A stretch of 64,000 nt of DNA from Salinicoccus cyprini (GTDB taxonomy: Bacteria > Bacillota > Bacilli > Staphylococcales > Salinicoccaceae): NCBI RefSeq assembly GCF_007713705.1, contig NZ_VMSJ01000003.1, positions 62,001-126,000 on the forward strand, written 5' to 3'. The notes under the pieces were generated by a model. The model ran no database searches, was not told the DNA's origin, and saw only the letters and a program-made list of their open reading frames with translations. The translations under genes and the position numbers were made by a program. Below, in pieces: positions 38,247-47,177 of the stretch (position 1 is the stretch's first letter; each line of letters begins with the position of its first letter).

Positions 38247-39484
38247 GTAAATTTCTCGCTACTTTTTCACAGACATACCTGTCCAAAGTCCGTGCCAAAT
38301 CGTTCATGATCAGTACCCTCATCATTGTACTGCTCATATTCATCGGAGCCAACTTCGATAAGATCATCGGCATCTTCGATTCATCGGAAGAACTGACAAC
38401 GATTAAAGTTGAAGGCAATGAAGCCGTAGCGGCCCAGTTCGAAACAGTCTTCAATGCCCTTGAAACCGACATCTCAGTCTCGGAGAATGATGGGGAGCTG
38501 GGTGAAGGCGAAGCACTGCTGACCATCGAAGAAACAGAACCGATGACCTTTACAATCGAAGCCGACCAGGAAATACCTGGCGATCAGATGAGTGATATCG
38601 AAATGGCACTTGGTGAAGTGCAGCGTAGTGCGACCATACAGTCATTGAACCTGTCTCCGGAAGAAGCACAAAGACTGAACGCCACCCCTGATATTACATA
38701 CGATATCGCTTCAGCTGCTGGAGATCCGGAAGAAGAGGAAGCCACTGCTTCTGAAGGCGATGGGATGCCGGATATAAATATACTCAACATGGTCGTCTTC
38801 TATGTGACCGTCATCGTCATGTTCTTCATCATCATCAACTACGCCAGCCAGATTGGAACAGAAGTCGCCATGGAGAAGACATCAAGAGTCATCGAAATGA
38901 TCGTCTCCAGCGTACCGCCAGTGACCCATCTGCTCGCCAAGATCACAGCCATGATCTCCGTCAGTCTGACACAGCTCGCCATATTCCTGATTGCCATATT
39001 CGCTGCGATTCAGCTGTTCGATTTCAGCGACCTCATTTCGGAATTCGGGCTCGAAGCAAATGACCAGACAGCCACGATGATTGTCTATTCCTTCATCTAT
39101 CTGATTCTGGGGCTTATACTCTACTTGTCCATCTCTGCAATGCTCGGTTCGTTCATCAGCAGAATGGAAGACCTGCAGCAGGCACTGCTGCCCGTCACCA
39201 TGTTCTCGCTGATCGGGTTCTATATTGCCATCTTCAATCTATGGGGCAGTGCCGATAACCTGCTTGTCAGAATATCAAGCTACTTTCCGCTCTTCACTCC
39301 ATTCGTCATGCCCCTTCGGGCGATGAATGAAGAGACAGGGCAGATGCCCCTGCTGATCGGTGTCGCCATACTTCTCGTGTCGATTGCGTTGGCTATATGG
39401 CTTGCCGCAAGCGTCTATAGAAACAGCGTACTGTCTACGAGCAATGGCATATTCAAAAACTTGAAACGTGTCAGAAAAGAATAA
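38243..39484 (+). CDS. ABC transporter permease (NatB/YhaP type)
   Basis: 413-residue ABC-2 permease: one N-terminal helix, a large outside domain of about 130 residues (acidic, about 50-175), then five or six helices (from about 183) with the conserved EVAMEKTSRVIEMIVSSVPP segment. It pairs with the upstream ATPase. Sodium export would suit a halotolerant host, but the substrate is inferred only from family. Confidence 0.87.
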   Translation: MSKFLATFSQTYLSKVRAKSFMISTLIIVLLIFIGANFDKIIGIFDSSEELTTIKVEGNEAVAAQFETVFNALETDISVSENDGELGEGEALLTIEETEPMTFTIEADQEIPGDQMSDIEMALGEVQRSATIQSLNLSPEEAQRLNATPDITYDIASAAGDPEEEEATASEGDGMPDINILNMVVFYVTVIVMFFIIINYASQIGTEVAMEKTSRVIEMIVSSVPPVTHLLAKITAMISVSLTQLAIFLIAIFAAIQLFDFSDLISEFGLEANDQTATMIVYSFIYLILGLILYLSISAMLGSFISRMEDLQQALLPVTMFSLIGFYIAIFNLWGSADNLLVRISSYFPLFTPFVMPLRAMNEETGQMPLLIGVAILLVSIALAIWLAASVYRNSVLSTSNGIFKNLKRVRKE

Positions 39485-39488
39485 GAAA

Positions 39489-39510
39489 AGTGCAGCCGGC
39501 CGGCTGCACT
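39489..39510. terminator. Bidirectional terminator between the natB-like gene and nagB
   Basis: A perfect palindrome with 10-bp arms (AGTGCAGCCG) followed rightward by five T and leftward by four T. Confidence 0.9.
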
Positions 39511-39514
39511 TTTT

Positions 39515-40234
39515 CTATTCCAATGCCTCATCATCTGCAATGATCGTCACATCGGGATGTGTCTGCAGTATGGTTGCCGGCAGTTCCTCCGACACTTCGC
39601 AGTCGATCATGCATTCGAGTGCTTCTTCCTTTTCGTCTCCTGAGACAAGCAGGAGTATGGATTTTGCGTTCATGATGGTGTGGAGTCCCATCGTAAGGGC
39701 CTGTCTCGGCACCTCATCGACCGTATCGAAAAATCTGGCATTATCTTTCACCGTACTTTCTGCCAGATTGACGACATGGGTTCTGGAGTCGAAGGAGGTA
39801 CCGGGTTCATTGAAGCCGATATGGCCGTTTCTGCCGATGCCAAGAATCTGCAGGTCGACACCGCCAAGCTCCTCGATCAGCAGTTCATAGCGTTCGACTT
39901 CCACTTCGAGGTCCGGAGCTTTGCCATCGGGCAGAAAAGTATGGTCGGCCGGAATATCGACCTTGCTGAAAAACATGGTTTCCATATAATGATGGTAGCT
40001 TTGTGGATGACCCTCTGACAGACCGACATACTCATCCAGATTGACGGTATACACATGAGAAAGGTCGACTTTATCCCGATTCAGCATCTCCGCGAGATGA
40101 TCGTACATCGCCTCCGGTGTTGATCCTGTTGCGAGTCCGAGCACAAGGCGCTCGGAGTTGACTATTCTATCAAACACGATACGTGCCGCCAGCAAGCTCA
40201 TTGCATCATAATCCTCTACACGTCTGAGTTCCAT
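39515..40234 (-). CDS. nagB: Glucosamine-6-phosphate deaminase NagB
   Basis: 239-residue enzyme that turns GlcN-6-P into fructose-6-P and ammonia, the step after NagA. The motifs TGSTPEAMY (about 39), NLDEYVGL (about 66) with the catalytic Asp/Glu, and GIGRNGHIGFNEPG (about 133) are present. ATG 40234 lies 6 bases from GGAGG. It is at the distal end of the pxp-pcp array, 26 bases after pcp, rather than beside nagA. Confidence 0.95.
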   Translation of the reverse strand: MELRRVEDYDAMSLLAARIVFDRIVNSERLVLGLATGSTPEAMYDHLAEMLNRDKVDLSHVYTVNLDEYVGLSEGHPQSYHHYMETMFFSKVDIPADHTFLPDGKAPDLEVEVERYELLIEELGGVDLQILGIGRNGHIGFNEPGTSFDSRTHVVNLAESTVKDNARFFDTVDEVPRQALTMGLHTIMNAKSILLLVSGDEKEEALECMIDCEVSEELPATILQTHPDVTIIADDEALE

Positions 40235-40260
40235 GATCATCCTCCTATGGATTCAATATA

Positions 40261-40857
40261 CTATATATTACCCAATATGATGCCGACTGCCTTATTGATA
40301 TCATCCTGAGACCAGCTCGGCACACCAAGCTCCGCCCCGATTTCGTGATGGGCAGGTACATGGATGAAACCGGCCGGGATATCGATGTCTTTCTGCCTCA
40401 ATATGTTGAGGGTGGTGTACATCAGATTGTTGCACAGGTATGTTCCGGCAGTGTTCGAAATGTCAGCAGGCACGTTATTTGTCTTCAACGCCTTCTCGAG
40501 ACGCTTGATCGGCAAAGTGGAAAACAGACCATCCGGTCCCGCTTCGTCGATCTTCTCACCGTTCGGGTTGAATCCCGCATTGTCCGTTCGGCCGTCGATG
40601 CAGTTGATGGCGATGCGTTCGATATGCACCGTATGCCTGCCACCTGCAAGACCCAGATTGACGACGGCGTCGGGCTTTACCTCCTCGATATCGTCAGCGA
40701 TCAGGCCGTTGATCTGATCGAATACAACCGGGTAGACCCGCCCCACTATTTTGTAGTCTCCGATGACATCTCCATCAAACTTTTTCACGACTGTGCCGGT
40801 CGGGTTCTCATTGAACTGCAGAAACGGTTCAAATCCCGTCAGAAGCAATGTCTTCAT
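40261..40857 (-). CDS. pcp: Pyrrolidone-carboxylate peptidase Pcp
   Basis: 198-residue cysteine peptidase (C15) that removes N-terminal pyroglutamate from peptides. Catalytic residues are visible: Glu near residue 80 (HIERIAINC), Cys in NTAGTYLCNNLMYTT (about 142) and His in AGFIHVPAHHE (about 166). The products, 5-oxoproline and peptides, are the input of the pxp genes further upstream in the same leftward array. Confidence 0.95.
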   Translation of the reverse strand: MKTLLLTGFEPFLQFNENPTGTVVKKFDGDVIGDYKIVGRVYPVVFDQINGLIADDIEEVKPDAVVNLGLAGGRHTVHIERIAINCIDGRTDNAGFNPNGEKIDEAGPDGLFSTLPIKRLEKALKTNNVPADISNTAGTYLCNNLMYTTLNILRQKDIDIPAGFIHVPAHHEIGAELGVPSWSQDDINKAVGIILGNI

Positions 40858-40912
40858 GCTCTCATCCTTTCGTGTACCTCATATCCATTCCACTATACCA
40901 GAATATGATAAA

Positions 40913-40937
40913 AGCTCCCATCTTTACGATGGAAGCT
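40913..40937 (-). terminator. Weak terminator after the peptide-binding lipoprotein gene
   Basis: AGCTTCCATC pairs with GATGGGAGCT with one mismatch and a 5-base loop; four T follow leftward. Reading through into pcp remains possible. Confidence 0.55.
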
Positions 40938-40942
40938 CGTGT

Positions 40943-42511
40943 CTATTGAAGGTCTTTCAAATACGGGAAGCTGCTCGGATACTGGAAGTAGCCCTCAAGC
41001 TCATCATTGATGCCGGCAAGGAGTACCGAATGGTAGATCGGCACAAGCGGCGCCTCGTCGATGATGATCTGCTGCGCATCTTCATACATCTGCATGCGCG
41101 CGGCTTCATCTGTTTCCGTTCTTGCCTCGTCGAGAAGTGTATCCACTTCTTCATTTGAATAGAATGTTCTGTTTCCTGGTGCACCATGGTTGTCGGAGTG
41201 GAACATCGGATAGAGACCGTAGTCCGCATCCAGTGTCACCGTCCCCCAGCTGCCCATGAACATGTCATGCTGGCCGTTGGCCGTATATTCCTGATACGCA
41301 CCGGACTCCATCTGCCTGATTTCAAGCGTGATGTTCAACTCCTGCAGTGCCTGCTGGATGTAGGTCGCAATATCCGAAGTCGTCCGGTCACGGACGATGA
41401 TTTCTGCTGTGAATCCGTCGGCATAGCCGCTCTCCTCCAGCAGGCTACGCGCCGCTTCCATATCATGGTCTATCGGCTCAAGGTCTTCGCTGTAGCCTTT
41501 CACTGTCGGGTTGAGTGGTGTTTCGGCAACAGCCGGGATGCCTTCGAGCATCTCGTTGATGATGGCCTCCTTGTCGATCGCCATGGCGATGGCACGTCTG
41601 ACGTTCGGATCATCGAATGGTTCCTTCTCAAGGTTGAACCCAAGATAGGACATGCTTGCACTTTCATGCTGTTCGGCTCGGGCACCATCCGTGCTGTCGA
41701 TACGCTCGACATCACTCGGATTCACCGGATAGATGAGATCGGCATCTCCTGTCGAAAGCTCTGCAATTCTCGTACCATCTTCAGGCACCGCCTTGAATGT
41801 CACTGAAGCGGGACTCGCCGGTTCGCCCCAGTAGTCTTCGTTGCGTATCAGTGTGATATGGTCACCTTCCGCAATCTCCTCGAACTCGAAGAATCCGGTA
41901 CCGACAGGATTGGCATTGACCTCAGTCAGCGGCTGTCCGCCATTCTCCATGTTTTCATAGTCCTGGTCGATGACTTCCTTGCTGATCATGCTGCCACCCG
42001 GATGTGCCAGGTGTGCCGGCAGTGCGGCAAATGGTCTTGCGGTATGGATATTTACAGTATAGTCATCGACAACTTCGACTTCCTCGATTTCAGTGAACAG
42101 GAACTCGAGTGGTGACCCGACTTCAGGATCACGTACACGGTCCAGATTGGCTTTGACCACTTCGGCATTGAATGGACTGCCATCATGGAACGTTACATCT
42201 TCACGCAGTTTGAATTCCCACGTTGTATCATCCACCTGCTCATAGGATTCCGCCAGACCCGGTTCGAGCTCCAGATCCTGGTTCATCCGGACCAGCGTCT
42301 CATAGATGTTGATCATGACATAGAGCGAATACCCGTCGTTCGCTGCATGCGGATCAAGCGAGCTCGGCAGTGCCTGCAGGCTGAAGCCGATATCCTCCCC
42401 GCCCATGCTCGGATCTCCCGATTCAGCCGCCTGTTCATCGACATTGCTGTCATCTGTGCATCCGGCAAGTGCCAGAATGCAGATCAATAGAAATAAGTAT
42501 ACTTTTTTCAT
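40943..42511 (-). CDS. Peptide ABC transporter substrate-binding lipoprotein
   Basis: 522-residue class II binding protein (SBP_bac_5, DppA/GsiB-like) with lipobox LALAGCTDD (Cys 18). Typical segments are the N-terminal LDPHAANDGYSLYVMINIYETL, FKLREDVTFHDGSPFNAEVV and the late REIRQMESGAYQEYTANG. It would bind peptides, glutathione or a similar ligand. No permease or ATPase is adjacent, so it must use another transporter. Its place between the pxp genes and pcp suggests pyroglutamyl peptides or glutathione as ligands. Confidence 0.88.
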   Translation of the reverse strand: MKKVYLFLLICILALAGCTDDSNVDEQAAESGDPSMGGEDIGFSLQALPSSLDPHAANDGYSLYVMINIYETLVRMNQDLELEPGLAESYEQVDDTTWEFKLREDVTFHDGSPFNAEVVKANLDRVRDPEVGSPLEFLFTEIEEVEVVDDYTVNIHTARPFAALPAHLAHPGGSMISKEVIDQDYENMENGGQPLTEVNANPVGTGFFEFEEIAEGDHITLIRNEDYWGEPASPASVTFKAVPEDGTRIAELSTGDADLIYPVNPSDVERIDSTDGARAEQHESASMSYLGFNLEKEPFDDPNVRRAIAMAIDKEAIINEMLEGIPAVAETPLNPTVKGYSEDLEPIDHDMEAARSLLEESGYADGFTAEIIVRDRTTSDIATYIQQALQELNITLEIRQMESGAYQEYTANGQHDMFMGSWGTVTLDADYGLYPMFHSDNHGAPGNRTFYSNEEVDTLLDEARTETDEAARMQMYEDAQQIIIDEAPLVPIYHSVLLAGINDELEGYFQYPSSFPYLKDLQ

Positions 42512-42621
42512 TTCTCCACCCTCTCTTCTTTTTACTTATTATACATACAAAACTGGTAGGAAATAAAGTGCAAATTTAGCGGAATCATGGCCGGGACCAC
42601 AATTCCGCTGGGTATGATACT

Positions 42622-43392
42622 CTATGTCTCCTTGAAATCTTCGTTGTGCATGTCGGTCACGAACATATGACCCGGCGCATGGGTGATCATGATTTCAGGC
42701 CTGGCATTGAGGGCGGCATTCTGTGGCGTGACCCCGCATGCCCAGAATACGGGCACTTCGTCGTCTTCGATGTCCACCGCTTCGCCGTAATCAGGCTTCA
42801 TGATATCCGGGATCCCTATGGCTCCTGGATCGCCGTAGTGCACTGGCCGCCCGTGCATGTTCGGGAACCTGGCTGTAATATCGGATACCATCTCCACCAG
42901 CTCCTTATTGAAAGGGCGCATCGATACGACCAGTTCGCCGGAGAAGACACCCGCCGGTGCAGTCGCAATATCCGTTTTGTACATCGCGACATTCCTGCCC
43001 TGTGCAATGTGCTTCACTTCAACCCCCGCTTCAAGTATGGCCTGTTCGAAAGTGAAGCTGCAGCCGATCAGGAAAGTGACGAAGTCAGGCCGCCAGTAGC
43101 CGGTAGCATCCGTCACTGTCTCGGACAGCACGCCATCCCTGTAGATATTGTACTTCGGAATATCAGTCCGGATATCGGAGCCCGCTGCATGCGTGCTTTC
43201 GGTCATGCCGTCCTCCATCACTTCGATGACAGGGACGGCTTTTTTATTTCTCATTGCATAGATCAGAAAATCGAATGCGTATGCTTTCGGCAGAATGACG
43301 ATGTTGGTCTGGACATTATTACCAGCTGCACCGGAGGTCGTCCGGTTGAATGCGCCGCTTCTGATTTCCTGTCTCAACTGTTTTGCTTCCAT
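42622..43392 (-). CDS. DUF1445 putative hydro-lyase (D-glutamate cyclase-like, YcsI)
   Basis: 256-residue protein of the DUF1445 family. Conserved segments: FVTFLIGCSFTFEQAILEAG, NVAMYKTDIATAPAGVF, VVSMRPF and the terminal VPVFWACGVTPQNAA with MITHAPGHMFVTD. The mammalian relative, D-glutamate cyclase, converts D-glutamate to 5-oxo-D-proline, which makes a role on the 5-oxoproline theme of this cluster plausible. AAGGAGG precedes the ATG. Only 12 bases separate it from the NRAMP-like gene. Confidence 0.88.
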   Translation of the reverse strand: MEAKQLRQEIRSGAFNRTTSGAAGNNVQTNIVILPKAYAFDFLIYAMRNKKAVPVIEVMEDGMTESTHAAGSDIRTDIPKYNIYRDGVLSETVTDATGYWRPDFVTFLIGCSFTFEQAILEAGVEVKHIAQGRNVAMYKTDIATAPAGVFSGELVVSMRPFNKELVEMVSDITARFPNMHGRPVHYGDPGAIGIPDIMKPDYGEAVDIEDDEVPVFWACGVTPQNAALNARPEIMITHAPGHMFVTDMHNEDFKET

Positions 43393-43404
43393 GGATATGC
43401 CTCC

Positions 43405-44616
43405 TTATCCTGCCCAGAGGTCCTGAAGACCCTGGAGCGAAATGACGCCAGCGACAATCGTGACAATGACGGCGACAATACCGAATATGATCATCCAGGT
43501 CGGGTGGCGATAGTCGCCGACAATTTTCCTGTTCCTTGAAGCGAGGAGTACTGCACCGAGCGTCAGCGGCAGGATGAGACCATTGAAGGCACCGGCGAGA
43601 ATGAGCAGTGCGACCGGACGGCCGACGAATGTAAAGATCAGTGTCGAAATGACGATGAACGTTATGATGACGATATTGTTGTAGTCATCGAACACCCTAT
43701 GAAGAGACCTCAGGAAGGATGCGCTCGTATAGGCGGACCCGATGACAGAGGACAGTGCCGCTGCCACAAGGACCACACCGAATATCTGCATGCCGATGTC
43801 ACCGAGCGCAATCTGGAAGACGGACGCCGGCGGGTTTGACGGATCCAGCGCGACACCGCCGGAGACGACACCGAGGACTGCGAGGAACAAAAGCACACGC
43901 ATGACACCGGTGGTCAGGATGCCGTAGTTCGCCGCCTTGCTGACGAATCCAAGGTTTTCCCTGCCAGTAATGCCCGCTTCGATCAGACGGTGGGCGCCGG
44001 CGAATGTAATGTATCCCCCGACCGTCCCGCCGACCAGAGTGACAATCGGCAGGAAGAGCGTCATGGGCTCTTCCGGAATAATGGCCCTATAGGCCGCTTC
44101 ACCATATGGTGGATTGGAGCGGATCATGACGAAAGCTGTAATGGCGATCATCAGCACACCAAGAATCTGGATGATGACATCCATGACCGCGCGCCCATTC
44201 TTCAGCAGAAATACAATGATGGCGATGACGCCGGCAAGAGCGGCACCGATACGTGGATCCCAGCCGAAGATGGCATTGAATCCGAGGCCGGCACCGGCGA
44301 CATTGCCGATGTTGAATGCGAATCCGCCGAGCACAATCAGGAATGCAATCAGATAGCCAAGGCCCGGGAATACGGCATTGGCCACGTCCTGGCCCCGCTT
44401 CCCGGAAACACTCAGCACCCGCCATATATTTAGCTGGGCACCGATGTCAATGATGATCGATGCCAGAATGGCGAATGCGAAACTGGCCAGAAACTGTTCG
44501 GTAAACACACTCGTCTGTGTCAGGAATGCCGGTCCGATGGATGATGTCGCCATCAGGAATATTGCACCGAAAAGCAGACGACGCTGCATCGCAGTCATTT
44601 TTGGTCTATTCTCCAT
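43405..44616 (-). CDS. NRAMP-related transporter (YcsG-like)
   Basis: 403 residues with about 11 membrane helices of the NRAMP fold. The DPGN metal-binding motif of true NRAMP helix 1 is replaced (SSIGPAFLTQTS at about residue 21), and the helix 6 MPH motif is also absent (TVGGYITFAGAHRL). It is therefore unlikely to carry Mn2+ or Fe2+ like MntH. In Bacillus the homologous ycsG lies with pxp genes too, so an organic substrate such as 5-oxoproline is a reasonable guess. GGGAGG precedes the ATG. Confidence 0.85.
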   Translation of the reverse strand: MENRPKMTAMQRRLLFGAIFLMATSSIGPAFLTQTSVFTEQFLASFAFAILASIIIDIGAQLNIWRVLSVSGKRGQDVANAVFPGLGYLIAFLIVLGGFAFNIGNVAGAGLGFNAIFGWDPRIGAALAGVIAIIVFLLKNGRAVMDVIIQILGVLMIAITAFVMIRSNPPYGEAAYRAIIPEEPMTLFLPIVTLVGGTVGGYITFAGAHRLIEAGITGRENLGFVSKAANYGILTTGVMRVLLFLAVLGVVSGGVALDPSNPPASVFQIALGDIGMQIFGVVLVAAALSSVIGSAYTSASFLRSLHRVFDDYNNIVIITFIVISTLIFTFVGRPVALLILAGAFNGLILPLTLGAVLLASRNRKIVGDYRHPTWMIIFGIVAVIVTIVAGVISLQGLQDLWAG

Positions 44617-44630
44617 AACCGAACGCCTCC

Positions 44631-45389
44631 CTACATTGTTTGAATGGTGATGCCTTCATCTCCGAGCCGCTTTCTGATCTCCTTGACGAATTCGAGCGCT
44701 TTCGCACCGTCTCCATGGACGCAGATGCTGTCGGCCTGGATGTCGATATCCGTGCCGTTCAAACTTTCCACTTTGCCTTCCTTGACCATGCGCACGACAC
44801 GTCTGACGGCTTCATCAGTATCCGTGATCATGGCACCGTCTTTTCTGCGGCTGACGAGTGTGCCGTCATCCTCATACGCCCGGTCGGCGAATACTTCATG
44901 ACGGACTGCAAGACCTGCAGACTTGCCCGCCTTCACCAGGTTCTGGTTCGACAGTCCCATCAGCTTTAGCTCGGGATTATAATCCTTCACCGCCTGGGCG
45001 ATGGTTTCAGCCAGCTCCATATCGTTGAAGGTGGCATTGTACAGGGCACCGTGCGGTTTGACATGATTCATCGTGACCCCTGCGACACGGCAGAAGCCAT
45101 CGAGTGCACCGAGCTGATACAGCATCATTGCGTGCACCTCAGGCATCGTCATGTCCATATACCGTCTGCCGAATCCCATCAGATCCGGAAATCCAGGATG
45201 GGCACCAATGCCGGTTGTGTCGCTTTTTTTGATCAGTTCTACAGTTTCAAGCATGACCGACGGGTCGCTGGCATGGAAGCCGCAGGCGACATTTGCCGAT
45301 GAGATCAGCGGGATGATCTCCCGATCATTGCCGATCGAATAGTTGCCGTAGCTCTCCCCAAGGTCTGCATTCAGATCTACTGTGTACAT
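44631..45389 (-). CDS. pxpA: 5-oxoprolinase subunit PxpA (LamB/YcsF)
   Basis: 252-residue TIM-barrel protein of the LamB/YcsF family; with PxpB and PxpC it forms the ATP-dependent 5-oxoprolinase that opens 5-oxoproline to glutamate. The hallmarks VDLNADLGESYG (residues 3-15), ANVACGFHASDP, GAHPGFPDLMGFGRR and HVKPHGALYN are intact. ATG 45389 has GGGG 7 bases upstream; the earlier ATG is too close. It starts 2 bases past the accC stop. Confidence 0.95.
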   Translation of the reverse strand: MYTVDLNADLGESYGNYSIGNDREIIPLISSANVACGFHASDPSVMLETVELIKKSDTTGIGAHPGFPDLMGFGRRYMDMTMPEVHAMMLYQLGALDGFCRVAGVTMNHVKPHGALYNATFNDMELAETIAQAVKDYNPELKLMGLSNQNLVKAGKSAGLAVRHEVFADRAYEDDGTLVSRRKDGAMITDTDEAVRRVVRMVKEGKVESLNGTDIDIQADSICVHGDGAKALEFVKEIRKRLGDEGITIQTM

Positions 45390-45391
45390 GG

Positions 45392-46750
45392 TCATTCCCC
45401 TTTCTGGTCGATGATATGATTGTTCTGAAGAAATTTGATATCCACATTGTTGTCCTGGTAGTTCGGGTGGTTCATCAGATAGGATTGGAAATCGAGATTC
45501 GTCTCGACAGGACCGATGACAGTCTCATCAAGCACGTGCATCATCTTTCTGATTGCCGCTTTCCTTGATACCCCGTGGACAATGATTTTGGCGATCATGG
45601 AGTCATAATGCGGCGGCACGGCGTAGCTCGGATAGATATGGGAATCGATCCGGACACCCTGTCCCATGCCGAAATGCAGTGTGTCGATGGGGCCTGGGGC
45701 CGGCATGAAATTGTCTGCCGGATTTTCCGCATTGATCCGGCACTCAATCGCAAATCCATTGATGGAAACTTCATCCTGGGTCAGCGTCAATGCCCCCTCT
45801 CCAGCCACTTCAAGCTGCAGTCTGACGATGTCGATGCCTGTAATCTCTTCCGAAATCGTATGCTCCACTTGGATGCGTGTGTTCATTTCGATGAAATAAA
45901 AGGCATCTTCCGATTCCACATATAAATATTCGACCGTGCCGGCACCTCTGTAGCCGAGCTTTGCCACCGCTTCTGCCGTACGTTCAGTAATCTCTTTCCT
46001 TGATGCGTCATCAAGGATGGCAGCCGGCGCCTCCTCGATCAGCTTCTGGTTGTTGCGCTGGATCGAGCAGTCCCGCTCGTACAGATGGATGGCGGACCCA
46101 TTGCCGTCACCGACGACCTGCACTTCGATATGGCGTGCACGCTCGATGAACTTCTCAATATAGATGCGGTCATCCCCGAACGCATTCTTTGCTTCCTTTC
46201 TGGCATCCTTGAACTGCTTTTCGAGCTCGGAAGCTTCATGGACGAAACGCATGCCCTTGCCGCCACCGCCGGATACGGCCTTGATGACGAGCGGATAGCC
46301 GACATCTTCAGCCACGCTTTCCACTTCCTCGAAGCTGTCGATGACCCCGTCACTGCCCGGGATGACGGGTACACCCGCCTCTTTCATCGTCTGGCGCGCC
46401 ATCGCCTTGTCCCCCATGCGGGAGATCGTATCTGCTGTTGGTCCGATGAATGTGACACCGATCTCTTCCATGCGTCTCGCAAAAGTTTCCGATTCGGACA
46501 GGAAGCCGTAGCCCGGATGGACCGCATCCGCACCGCTCACTTCGATGGCGGCGGCGATCGCTTCGATATCGAGGTAGCTGTCACTGCTTTTGGCCGGGCC
46601 GATGCATATGGATTCATCCGCCAGTGCCACGTGAAGGCTGTCCTGATCCGCTGTGGAATAGACCGCTACACTGTGCAGACCCATCTCTTTCAGCGTCCGG
46701 ATGATTCTGACGGCGATTTCGCCACGATTTGCGATCAATACCTTTTTCAC
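45392..46750 (-). CDS. accC: Biotin carboxylase AccC-like subunit
   Basis: 452-residue ATP-grasp biotin carboxylase. Visible motifs: KKVLIANRGEIAVRIIRT (residues 2-19), the glycine-rich ATP loop SGGGGKGMRF (about 163-172) and the active-site EMNTRIQVEHTISEE (about 287). The start is a GTG (46750) with GGAGG 7 bases upstream. Its position between pxpA and accB suggests a carboxylase dedicated to this cluster, not the fatty-acid enzyme, which would be encoded elsewhere with accA/accD. Confidence 0.93.
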   Translation of the reverse strand: MKKVLIANRGEIAVRIIRTLKEMGLHSVAVYSTADQDSLHVALADESICIGPAKSSDSYLDIEAIAAAIEVSGADAVHPGYGFLSESETFARRMEEIGVTFIGPTADTISRMGDKAMARQTMKEAGVPVIPGSDGVIDSFEEVESVAEDVGYPLVIKAVSGGGGKGMRFVHEASELEKQFKDARKEAKNAFGDDRIYIEKFIERARHIEVQVVGDGNGSAIHLYERDCSIQRNNQKLIEEAPAAILDDASRKEITERTAEAVAKLGYRGAGTVEYLYVESEDAFYFIEMNTRIQVEHTISEEITGIDIVRLQLEVAGEGALTLTQDEVSINGFAIECRINAENPADNFMPAPGPIDTLHFGMGQGVRIDSHIYPSYAVPPHYDSMIAKIIVHGVSRKAAIRKMMHVLDETVIGPVETNLDFQSYLMNHPNYQDNNVDIKFLQNNHIIDQKGE

Positions 46751-46751
46751 G

Positions 46752-47177
46752 CTAGTCCTCCTTTTTGCTGATGGAGAAGAGCGGCTGATCATACTCGACG
46801 CTCTCCCCATTGCCGACGAGAATTTCTTCCACCGTACCGGAAATATCCGCCTTCACTTCATTGAAGACCTTCATCGCCTCGATGACACCAAGCGTGTCTC
46901 CCTTACTGACTGAATCTCCAACGGAGACGAACGTTTCATCACTGTTCTCCTCCTTCTCAATAAAGAATGTACCCACTTGCTTTGCGTTGACGGTATAGGT
47001 AGCATCCGTTTCATCGGCACTCTGCTTCGGTGCAGAAGGTGTGCCTGAAACAGCCGATTCCTCAGCATGCGCCTCGAGATGGATCTTGAAATCCCCATCC
47101 TTGATGGTCAGTACTTTAAGATTCTCTTCATTCAACAGTTTTGCATATGCTCTTACTTCTTCAATATCCAACGCCAT
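46752..47177 (-). CDS. accB: Biotin carboxyl carrier protein
   Basis: 141 residues: an N-terminal region, an Ala/Ser/Pro-rich linker and a C-terminal biotinyl domain (about 68-138) with the biotinylated Lys in GVIEAMKVFNEVKAD. ATG 47177 overlaps the pxpC stop (TGATG), so translation is coupled. It supplies the carrier for the AccC-like subunit directly downstream. Confidence 0.92.
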   Translation of the reverse strand: MALDIEEVRAYAKLLNEENLKVLTIKDGDFKIHLEAHAEESAVSGTPSAPKQSADETDATYTVNAKQVGTFFIEKEENSDETFVSVGDSVSKGDTLGVIEAMKVFNEVKADISGTVEEILVGNGESVEYDQPLFSISKKED

